Assembly: GCA_048266425.1 (NCBI GenBank)
Contig: JBLWZN010000014.1
Span: forward strand, 1 to 64,000
Source of the DNA: Cerina sp048266425
Lineage (GTDB): Bacteria; Bacteroidota; Bacteroidia; Flavobacteriales; Flavobacteriaceae
DNA length: 64,000 nucleotides
Direction of reading: 5' to 3'
A program made the position numbers and the translations under genes. Under the pieces are notes generated by a model. That model was given only the letters and a program-made list of their open reading frames with translations, had not been told where the DNA came from and searched no databases. Below, one piece after another: positions 27,030-34,313 of this stretch. Within the stretch, counting starts at the first letter, position 1, and every line of letters starts with the position of its first letter.

Positions 27030-27203
27030 GAATCCATACATTATATAAGTTCCCATATCCGATTGTTTGATACCTTAAATTAATTGGGGAGAGATATACG
27101 AAACCCTATAAAAAAACAATATTTAATGTATAACCAACAAAATAACATTGGCGCCGTATTGGTTTATTGGGTTTATTTGTAAGTATTTCAAATAGTTGCC
27201 AAT

Positions 27204-28100
27204 ATGGACTCTACCTCTGGAATCATTTTAGCCCTTTCCTTGATTATCATCATGTTTGGCATGGGGCTATCGCTAACAGTGGCCGACTTTAAAAGGGTAC
27301 TGCTTTTTCCCAAGGCAATTTTTATTGGCCTGGCCTGCCAAATAATACTGTTGCCTCTTATTGCCTATGCCTTGGCCATTTCCTTGAGCCTCTCCCCTAC
27401 TACGGCGATTGGCCTAATGCTTTTGGCCGCCTGTCCTGGAGGTGCCACGTCTAACATGCTTACCTACCTTGCCAAAGGGGATTTGGCATTGTCGGTCTCC
27501 TTGACGGCCGTAGCCAGTTTGCTGACCATTGTTACGATTCCGATTATCGTCCAATTTGCATTGGAAGAATTTTCCAATGAAAGTCAGACTGTACGTGTAG
27601 ACGCATTTACCATGGTCAAACAATTGTTAATAATTGTAGTCGTTCCGGTTACCGTGGGGATGTGGGTAAAACGTGCTTTTCAAAATTTCGCATCCCGTAT
27701 GGAGAAGTCCGTAAAAACAGCTTCGGCCATCATTTTTATCTTGGTTGTAGTAGGGATCACTTATAGCATTAGGGATGTATTTATGAGCTATTTGAGCGAA
27801 GCAGGATTACCTGCCATCCTCTTGAATATTTCTACTATGACCGTAGGTTTTGGTTTGGCCGTAATCTTTAAATTGAGCAGGCCACAAGCAATCAGCATAT
27901 CTATAGAAACCGGGATCCAAAATGCGACCTTGGCAATAACCTTGGCCACCATTGCATTGAACAATGTCGAATTATCGGTCGTACCTGCCATTTATGGTTT
28001 ATTGATGTTTGTTTCGGCAGCGATGATAATTTTCATCAGGAAGCCTTTGGGCACTAGTTCTAAATTTATTGAAACCGATAATTCCCAAGAGAATCGTTAG
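27204..28100 (+). CDS. Bile acid:sodium symporter (BASS) family transporter
   Basis: Inner-membrane transporter of 298 residues with about nine or ten hydrophobic segments. The family motif ACPGGATSN is present at about 73-81, and the second inverted half shows ISIETGIQNATLAITLA. Bacterial BASS proteins move organic anions such as pantoate, keto acids or bile acids with sodium. In this locus it may export or import an acidic catabolite or a released acyl moiety, but no direct evidence fixes the substrate. It precedes the sialidase-like gene by 87 bp on the same strand. Confidence 0.92.
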   Translation: MDSTSGIILALSLIIIMFGMGLSLTVADFKRVLLFPKAIFIGLACQIILLPLIAYALAISLSLSPTTAIGLMLLAACPGGATSNMLTYLAKGDLALSVSLTAVASLLTIVTIPIIVQFALEEFSNESQTVRVDAFTMVKQLLIIVVVPVTVGMWVKRAFQNFASRMEKSVKTASAIIFILVVVGITYSIRDVFMSYLSEAGLPAILLNISTMTVGFGLAVIFKLSRPQAISISIETGIQNATLAITLATIALNNVELSVVPAIYGLLMFVSAAMIIFIRKPLGTSSKFIETDNSQENR

Positions 28101-28187
28101 GAAACATTTTATTAGTTATTAACCGTTTACCCATTGAAAACATTTTCAAAGATGACAACCATAACCTCCAATTTAGTTACTAACATC

Positions 28188-29267
28188 ATGAAATTATTTA
28201 CCTTGTTCGCAATTGTACTACTATTTTTCTCATGCAAGGATAAATCCTTTAAATTGCCTGAAGTAATTCCATTGGAAAACCCTGCTGTGATAACCCAGGA
28301 ATTTATATACGGTTTGGACAATACCCCGACCCCGGAGTGCCATGCCTCAACGGTTGAGGTAAGCAATGGGGTCGCCGTTGCCTCTTGGTTCGGGGGCACC
28401 AAGGAAAAGAATAAGGATGTGACCATATGGGTATCCCGGAAAACCGACGGAAAGTGGTCCGCCCCCGTGGAGGTTGCCGATGGCGTACAGGAGGACGGCA
28501 CTCGTTATCCTTGTTGGAATCCGGTATTGTTCAAGCCCTCGGGACAACCCTTATACCTGTACTACAAGGTGGGACCCAGTCCGCAGGAATGGTGGGGCCT
28601 TTACATAACCTCCGATGATGATGGAAAAACATGGTCCGATCCCGTAAGGCTTCCCGATGGGATATTGGGCCCCATAAAAAATCAACCTGTACAACTGGAG
28701 AACGGAATCATACTTTCACCATCCAGCAACGAAACAAAATCCGGGGAATGGACGAGCCACATTGAAACCAGTAAGGACAATGGCAAGACCTGGACCAGTT
28801 CCGGCCCCTTGAACGACCCCAACAAAATAGGCTCCATACAACCCGTCGTCCTGAATTATGGGAATGGAAAATTACAATTATTGAGCCGAACCAAGAATGA
28901 TTTCGTGGCCCAAAACTGGTCAGACGACAATGGGGAAACCTGGAGCGAAATGACCCCCACTGCCCTTCCCAACCCCAATTCCGGGGTAGACGGGGTAACA
29001 TTGAAGGATGGTCGCCAACTCTTGGTGTACAATCCGACAGGCAAAAATTGGGGAGACCGGGTACCCTTGAGCGTCGCGCTTTCTACCAACGGCAAGAACT
29101 GGAACCGGGTGCTGGATCTTGAACCTCTACGGGAAACAACGGATAAGGAAGGGGAAGAGTATTCCTACCCCACAGTTGTGCAAGCCGAAGACGGCAAGGT
29201 ACATATTGTCTATACCTGGAATAGAAAGACAATAAAATATATCGTTTTGGACCCCAACAAGCTTTAG
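28188..29267 (+). CDS. Sialidase-like BNR/Asp-box lipoprotein 1
   Basis: Lipoprotein of 359 residues with a sialidase-type beta-propeller (BNR_2 type). The frame is open from a TTG at 28134 and there is an ATG at 28152, but the ATG at 28188 (MKLFTLFAIVLLFFSC, Cys16) gives a proper lipoprotein signal and is preferred. Three Asp boxes are visible: SDDDGKTW, SKDNGKTW and SDDNGETW. Other blocks are ECHASTVEV, ASWFGGTKE, CWNPVLF and GPSPQEWWG, typical of a subgroup called predicted neuraminidases. A classical FRIP motif of GH33 was not found, so the true substrate may not be sialic acid. It is followed after 3 bp by a ceramidase-fold gene. Confidence 0.85.
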   Translation: MKLFTLFAIVLLFFSCKDKSFKLPEVIPLENPAVITQEFIYGLDNTPTPECHASTVEVSNGVAVASWFGGTKEKNKDVTIWVSRKTDGKWSAPVEVADGVQEDGTRYPCWNPVLFKPSGQPLYLYYKVGPSPQEWWGLYITSDDDGKTWSDPVRLPDGILGPIKNQPVQLENGIILSPSSNETKSGEWTSHIETSKDNGKTWTSSGPLNDPNKIGSIQPVVLNYGNGKLQLLSRTKNDFVAQNWSDDNGETWSEMTPTALPNPNSGVDGVTLKDGRQLLVYNPTGKNWGDRVPLSVALSTNGKNWNRVLDLEPLRETTDKEGEEYSYPTVVQAEDGKVHIVYTWNRKTIKYIVLDPNKL

Positions 29268-29270
29268 TAA

Positions 29271-30677
29271 ATGCAAACCAGGAAGTGGCAACGGAGATCG
29301 ATCAGGGTGCTTATAGCCTTGGCCATTCTCTTTTTGTTGGTGCGGATTTTCGTTTTTAGGGCAATCGATACGACTCCCTATTTTGAAACGGGATACTACC
29401 AGCACACCATTCAGAAAATGGATGCAAAGATCAGCTCCCTGAGCGAAACCCAAGGTACGCTCCTTGCTGGGTTTGCAAAGGTGAATATCACCCCAAAAAT
29501 CGTTGACCATTCCCCAGATCCTGCACGGGGCGAGTTCAATGCCATCAAAATGGCCGGTTTTGGAAATGGGCAAATAGCAAAAGGGGTACACGATTCCCTT
29601 TTTGCGAAGGCCATTTCACTACAGGTCGGAGAAAAAAAACTCATCTTGATCAGTGCCGATTTGGTCTTTATGCCTGCAACCGTCGTGGCCCAGGTGAAGG
29701 AAAACGTTAAGGACCAGATTTCGAGGGAGCAACTTATATTTGGCGCCACCCATACCCATTCCAGCATAGGGAATTGCATTCCCGGGGCCGTCGGCAAGAG
29801 TTTCGGTGGGGAGTACCAGCCAGAAGTTGTGCAATGGCTCAGTGATAAGTTTACACAGCTTATCCAAAATGCCCTGGAGGACGTACGGCCTTCTAAATTT
29901 GCATCGGACTGCATTGGCGTGCCCAACTTGGTCCGCAACCGAATTATTGGAGAAACCGGGAGGCTCAATGACAAATTAAACCTCATCTCGGTAGTTCAAG
30001 ACAATGGCAACACGGCAGTGGTTGGGATTTTTTCTGCCCATGCCACCACGATAGGAACTTGGAACGATGAGTTTAGCGGGGATTACCCCGGATATTACCA
30101 GCGTGCCCTTGAGGCCAAAGGGGTAGACCTGGCCCTGTTCTTTGCGGGCACCGTGGGTAGCCAATCCAACCTGGGCATAGGGGAAAAGTTTGATAAGGCC
30201 AAGTATATAGGGGAAACGTTGGCAGATTCCGCAGAAGTACTGCTCAAAAAAATGAAATACGATTCGATCATGACCTTGGCCCCGATCACAACGGAAATCG
30301 AAATTCCAGAACTCCAGGCCTTTTATATTACGGATAGATTACGCCTATCCCCCCCTGTTGGAGGGCTGCTGATACCCAAACCGGAATCGATTTATCTTCA
30401 GGGCCTTAAATTAAATAATTTTATTTGGATCGCCATGCCCTATGAACTGAGCGGGGAATACGGGATCGATTTAAAAAATGCATTGGAACTGAAAGGATAC
30501 AATTCGGCATTTACAAGCTTTAATGGTCAATATCTGGGATATATCGTCCCTGAGAAATATTACTATTTCGACACCTATGAGGCCCGTTTGATGGGCTGGT
30601 ACGGACCAAGTATGGGGGATTATTTGATGGAACTTAACTTTAAACTGGCCAATGCACTTACGGGTGACCGTCTATAA
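29271..30677 (+). CDS. Neutral-ceramidase-fold hydrolase 2 (membrane-anchored)
   Basis: Protein of 468 residues with an N-terminal membrane segment (about 11-30) and the catalytic domain of neutral/alkaline ceramidases outside the cytoplasm. Likely zinc ligands are in FGATHTHSS (His161, His163), FSAHATT (His257), MPYELSGEYG and the tyrosine of GQYLGYI. The region equivalent to the ceramidase serine motif reads AGTVGSQSN (292-300), so GDxSPN is not conserved although serines remain. It differs clearly in sequence from the homologues at 22163 and 31118. The gene lies 3 bp after the sialidase-like gene and is probably cotranscribed with it, which suggests joint action on the same glycoconjugate. 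Confidence 0.85.
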   Translation: MQTRKWQRRSIRVLIALAILFLLVRIFVFRAIDTTPYFETGYYQHTIQKMDAKISSLSETQGTLLAGFAKVNITPKIVDHSPDPARGEFNAIKMAGFGNGQIAKGVHDSLFAKAISLQVGEKKLILISADLVFMPATVVAQVKENVKDQISREQLIFGATHTHSSIGNCIPGAVGKSFGGEYQPEVVQWLSDKFTQLIQNALEDVRPSKFASDCIGVPNLVRNRIIGETGRLNDKLNLISVVQDNGNTAVVGIFSAHATTIGTWNDEFSGDYPGYYQRALEAKGVDLALFFAGTVGSQSNLGIGEKFDKAKYIGETLADSAEVLLKKMKYDSIMTLAPITTEIEIPELQAFYITDRLRLSPPVGGLLIPKPESIYLQGLKLNNFIWIAMPYELSGEYGIDLKNALELKGYNSAFTSFNGQYLGYIVPEKYYYFDTYEARLMGWYGPSMGDYLMELNFKLANALTGDRL

Positions 30678-31117
30678 AGTGCGATAACTGCGTTATGCTT
30701 GTTTTGAAAACAGTCATTTACACTAGTAAACTCCTTGATTTTCAAAACTACGCAAGCCTTGTTCTCGAACTTTCTAGTTCAGACACCAAGTATGGAAATG
30801 ACTTATACGATAGAGATTATGAAAAAGAATGAAGAAACTAGAAACAAGACTTTCAATTGATTCAAACTTTAATTTAAAAAGTTTTTTTGGACTAATGAGT
30901 TTATAGGTTTTTTAGAGCAGGAGATGGATAGGTTAAGAAATATATGCTGATTTTAGATGCCAGAATTTATTCCCCCTTTGAAGGGGGCAGGGGGATGCTT
31001 TTGAAGTATGTTTATGAGCTTATAAAATTACGATTTATATAAGTTTTAAAGAATACGCTATACAATTTAAACAAGACCAAAAATAGTGGGTTCTTTCTCA
31101 ATCGAAAATGACAAGAA
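30678..31117. other. Intergenic region rich in repeats
   Basis: No gene is seen in these 440 bp. The stretch contains a dispersed-type hairpin repeat (30684-30780), a heptamer array (30821-30848: GAAAAAG, AATGAAG, AAACTAG, AAACAAG) and a GC-rich hairpin (30972-30987). It separates two ceramidase-fold genes transcribed in the same direction. Confidence 0.6.
30684..30780. repeat. Hairpin-forming intergenic repeat
   Basis: GCTTGTTTTGAAAA (30697-30710) pairs with TTTTCAAAA and GCAAGC (30739-30757), with an inner GTCATTTAC/GTAAAC stem, giving a long imperfect hairpin of about 60 bp. From memory, very similar sequences are scattered between genes in Flavobacteriia genomes, so this is probably one copy of a dispersed repeat; copy number was not tested. 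Confidence 0.5.
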
Positions 31118-32674
31118 ATGAAGAAATTTTTTAAATACTTGGGGATTTTGATCTTATTGATCGTTTTGGTGATCGGGGGAATTTTTATGTACAACTGGCG
31201 TGATCGGCATCCGGGTTACAGTATCGATATAAACTTTACCAATGACCAACCACAGCAGGTCAGTGCGGGATTTTCCAAAAAACCGATAACCCCTACAATC
31301 ATCGATACCTGGAACGATGCCAACAACGATTTCAAGTATAACAAAAAGGATGGCGACACCTACAATGATGTGAACGGCAACGGAAAGTTCGATGCCTTTT
31401 GGATTGCGGGGATGAGCAATGCCAAACCGGCCCAAGGGGTGCACGACGATGTCTGGTCCCGCGCCATGGTCCTGGACGATGGCAAGCACCGAATCGCCAT
31501 GGTTTCCCTGGATGCCATCGGTTTCCTACAAGGGGACGTCATAGACATCAGGAATCGGGTACCCAAGGAATTAGGCCTCGACTATGTCCTAATTTCATCT
31601 ACCCATACCCACGAAAGCAACGACCTGGTAGGCATATGGGGAGAAAACATGTTCAATTCCGGGGTTAATCCCGCTCAAATGGAATACGTAAAGGAACAGA
31701 CCGTCGCCTCCATCGTAGAGGCGACAAAAAATATTCGGCCCGCCAAGCTGGTCTTTGCCGAAGACCTAACGGGCCGGGATTCCGTCCTGATGAAGGATAC
31801 CAGAAAACCCATAGTTAAGGCGCCTGGAATCCATTTGATGCAGGTTCTCGATGCCGATACGGACAAGACTATGGGAACGCTCATCAATTGGTCCAACCAC
31901 CCCGAAACCCTGTGGAGCAAAAACCTTTTGATCAGTTCCGATTTTCCGCATTACGTTCGCGAAGCGGTTGAAAATGGGGTCTACAACGGCAATGAGCTGA
32001 TGCAGGAAGGCTTGGGCGGGGTTGCGGTCTACTTTTCCGGCACCATAGGCGGACTCATGGCCCCACATCCCTCCATTGCAATTCACGATCCCTTTACGGG
32101 CGAAGCCTATTCGGAGCCCACCTATGAAAAGACCAAGGCGCTTGGGGACCATATTGCCCTGATGTCATTGGAGGCACTTAAGAAACACGGGGACACAATT
32201 GCCGACTCAAAAATATCGGTCCGTGCAAAAACTTTGATGGCCCCTTTGGACAATATCACCTTTATCATTGCAAGCGGTATTGGATTGATCAAGATGGGAA
32301 TGCCCGCGTATTTTAAAAAGCGAACGGAAGTCGGGGCCATCAGGGTGGGCCCTGCCATGTTTCTAAGCATCCCTGGGGAAATCTATCCGGAAATCGTATA
32401 TGGAGGCGTGGAAGCACCTCCAGGAAGGGACTTCGATATACAGCCTGTGGAGGTACCCCCACTTCAGACATTTATCAAGGACAAGTACAAGTTTTACTTG
32501 GGACTTTCCAACGATGAGATCGGCTATATCATCCCAAAAAGTGAATGGGACGTCAAAAAACCCTATTTGTACAACGATAAGGGCGATACGTACGGGGAAG
32601 GAAATTCCCTTGGTCCCGATACTGCCCCGTTGATCTATAAATCACTAATTGAGGTAATCCAGCAAGTGAAATGA
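31118..32674 (+). CDS. Neutral-ceramidase-fold hydrolase 3 (membrane-anchored)
   Basis: Protein of 518 residues with an N-terminal membrane segment (about 8-25) and a ceramidase-type catalytic domain. Likely zinc ligands: STHTHESN (His163, His165), NWSNHPE (His261), IPGEIYPE and the tyrosine of NDEIGYI. The region of the ceramidase nucleophile reads SGTIGGLMAPH (307-317), without the GDxSPN serine motif. Between residues 63 and 92 there is an acidic insert with DGDTYNDVNGNGKFD, which looks like a calcium-binding loop and is not present in the other two copies. It stands alone between a repeat-rich gap and the convergent HAD gene. The substrate is unknown. Confidence 0.85.
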   Translation: MKKFFKYLGILILLIVLVIGGIFMYNWRDRHPGYSIDINFTNDQPQQVSAGFSKKPITPTIIDTWNDANNDFKYNKKDGDTYNDVNGNGKFDAFWIAGMSNAKPAQGVHDDVWSRAMVLDDGKHRIAMVSLDAIGFLQGDVIDIRNRVPKELGLDYVLISSTHTHESNDLVGIWGENMFNSGVNPAQMEYVKEQTVASIVEATKNIRPAKLVFAEDLTGRDSVLMKDTRKPIVKAPGIHLMQVLDADTDKTMGTLINWSNHPETLWSKNLLISSDFPHYVREAVENGVYNGNELMQEGLGGVAVYFSGTIGGLMAPHPSIAIHDPFTGEAYSEPTYEKTKALGDHIALMSLEALKKHGDTIADSKISVRAKTLMAPLDNITFIIASGIGLIKMGMPAYFKKRTEVGAIRVGPAMFLSIPGEIYPEIVYGGVEAPPGRDFDIQPVEVPPLQTFIKDKYKFYLGLSNDEIGYIIPKSEWDVKKPYLYNDKGDTYGEGNSLGPDTAPLIYKSLIEVIQQVK

Positions 32675-32689
32675 AAAATGACCGCTGTC

Positions 32690-32733
32690 GCTAAAGGATC
32701 AAGGACCGCTCCGAAACTTCGGGGCTAAAGGAT
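32690..32733. repeat. Small direct and inverted repeat between convergent genes
   Basis: Two copies of GCTAAAGGAT (32691-32700 and 32724-32733) flank a short hairpin (GCTCCGAA/TTCGGGGC at 32708-32725). It could act as a weak bidirectional transcription stop between the ceramidase-fold gene and the HAD gene, but no T-tract is present. Confidence 0.35.
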
Positions 32734-32743
32734 GAAAGACTTT

Positions 32744-33397
32744 CTAATTGGGGATTTGTCGAATAAATGCATCCGTAATCTCAGAGAAACGGTCCACGAT
32801 CTGGTCGGCCAGCATCAATTTGTCCCTCTTTTCGGAATTGGTTATGGCGACGCATTTCATGCCCGCCGCTTTGGCAGATCGTACGCCGTTTTCCGAATCC
32901 TCGATAACCAAACACGCTCTTGGATCAACCCCCAATTTTTTCGCGGTTAGTAGATATGGCTCGGGATGTGGCTTGCCAAAGACAACGTCTTGCGAAGTTA
33001 TAACGACCCTAAACTTATCCTGTAACTTCAACTTATTTATCACCGTTTGCGCTTCGCTAAGGGTCGAGCTGGTCGTCAGGGCCAAAGTATAGTTTTCGTT
33101 TAACCGATCGATAAGGTCCACCACCTCTGGGTATATCTTTAATTCGTGTCGGATCAGGTCCAAATAAATTTTAGTTTTGTCGGTTATGATCGGTTCCAGT
33201 TTTACTTTGTAAAGGCTGTATATTTCAATAAGTTCCTTAAATGCAGCAAGATCGGTCCTGCCCAGACAAAATCTCCTGTAGATTTCGGGGGTAATATCCA
33301 AACCTACCTGTTCAAATGCACGTTTGGTCGCCAGTTCATGGCATTCCTCGTCATCGGTAATGACCCCGTTCATGTCAAAGATTACAGTGGTAATCAT
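32744..33397 (-). CDS. HAD family hydrolase, beta-phosphoglucomutase-like
   Basis: Cytoplasmic HAD-superfamily protein of 217 residues with a helical cap after motif I, as in beta-phosphoglucomutase and sugar-phosphate phosphatases. Motif I reads FDMNGVITD, so the second Asp of the usual DxD is Asn (Asn10). Motif II is TTSSTLSEA, motif III is around FGKPHPEPY (Lys) and motif IV is VIEDSENGV. The loss of the second Asp, the usual general acid/base, may alter or lower phosphatase activity, although some subgroups carry Asn here. It overlaps the divergent DHDPS-family gene by 4 bp and is the last gene of the metallophosphoesterase operon. Confidence 0.9.
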   Translation of the reverse strand: MITTVIFDMNGVITDDEECHELATKRAFEQVGLDITPEIYRRFCLGRTDLAAFKELIEIYSLYKVKLEPIITDKTKIYLDLIRHELKIYPEVVDLIDRLNENYTLALTTSSTLSEAQTVINKLKLQDKFRVVITSQDVVFGKPHPEPYLLTAKKLGVDPRACLVIEDSENGVRSAKAAGMKCVAITNSEKRDKLMLADQIVDRFSEITDAFIRQIPN

Positions 33398-34308
33398 ATC
33401 TTATTTTTTAAATTCGCCTCAATTTCAAGGATACGGTCAATATGTCCGTCGGATAATTTTTTATGTAGGGAATCAAAGGGCAAAATCGGCTGGCGCACAT
33501 TAGGGGTAGGATAAATGCCTTGGCGGTACAACAATCGCTTAAAAAAATGAATGGAGATATCCAGATGTTGATTTGAAAATGCCAAAACCGGAAGTATTTG
33601 TGCGAACAAACTTTGGGCCCCTAACATATTACCCGCTTCATACCTTCTATATATTTCCGTATAAATATAATGCATTCCTGTTGGCATAAAAGCATGGACT
33701 CCCCGCTGTAGTCCCTCAATCATTTGGGATACGGCCCAACCTCCGCTGACGTTTAAACGACCATTGGTCAGTTCTAAAATTCGGGAATATTTGATACCAG
33801 CAGGGACAGTTTCTATCTTTAGGCAACGAAACGCCTCCACATTTTCGAAAAGATCCAAAATCAATTCATCAGAAAGGCCGTAACCCGTGGCGTCCCAATC
33901 TTGTAACATGATCATGTCCGGCCCCAGGTCCGCCAGTTTCATAAACTGTTCCTTAAACTGATCTTCGCTCTTAAAGGGTATTTGAAATAGTACATTGCTA
34001 CAACCCACGTCTTGGTAGGCCTGCAACAATTTTTTATTTTTCAAAAAATCGCTTTCCCCGGCACCGGCGATTACTGGAACCCTACCTGAAACCGTTTCAA
34101 GAACCTTGTCTACCATTCGTATCCGTTCCAGTTCGGACAATTTGTAAACTTCGGCCGCCATGGCAGGAACCAAAAAACCAGCTACGCCCGCGTTCAATGC
34201 TTCCTCTACATTATTTCCCAGGGCAAATAGGTCAATTTTTCCGTCCCGGTCAAAGGGAGTATTGAGGACCGTTACAATTCCCTTAAGGGGAAATAGTTTC
34301 CTTTTCAA
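33394..34308 (-). CDS. Divergent DHDPS/NAL-family protein 3
   Basis: TIM-barrel lyase-type protein of 304 residues, only distantly related to the two other DHDPS/NAL proteins here. The Schiff-base lysine is kept (CLKIETVPAG, Lys164), but GTTGE is replaced by PAMAAE (48-53) and the catalytic YNxP segment by LQDWDATG (135-142), so the conserved tyrosine is missing. A subgroup of the family has a QD-type sequence at this position, so the protein may still be an active aldolase or dehydratase on another keto acid. The start is a TTG at 34308, as no ATG precedes the first strand (KGIVTVLNTPF). It lies 5 bp after the large metallophosphoesterase gene and overlaps the HAD gene by 4 bp. Confidence 0.85.
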   Translation of the reverse strand: MKRKLFPLKGIVTVLNTPFDRDGKIDLFALGNNVEEALNAGVAGFLVPAMAAEVYKLSELERIRMVDKVLETVSGRVPVIAGAGESDFLKNKKLLQAYQDVGCSNVLFQIPFKSEDQFKEQFMKLADLGPDMIMLQDWDATGYGLSDELILDLFENVEAFRCLKIETVPAGIKYSRILELTNGRLNVSGGWAVSQMIEGLQRGVHAFMPTGMHYIYTEIYRRYEAGNMLGAQSLFAQILPVLAFSNQHLDISIHFFKRLLYRQGIYPTPNVRQPILPFDSLHKKLSDGHIDRILEIEANLKNKI

Positions 34309-34313
34309 AATTA

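Noticed and set aside
28188..29267. True GH33 sialidase
   Set aside because: Asp boxes are present, but no FRIP motif or full arginine triad could be confirmed, so only a sialidase-like call is made.
30678..31117. Small gene in the gap between ceramidase-fold genes
   Set aside because: Only short frames without plausible starts or motifs were seen; the gap is filled by repeats.
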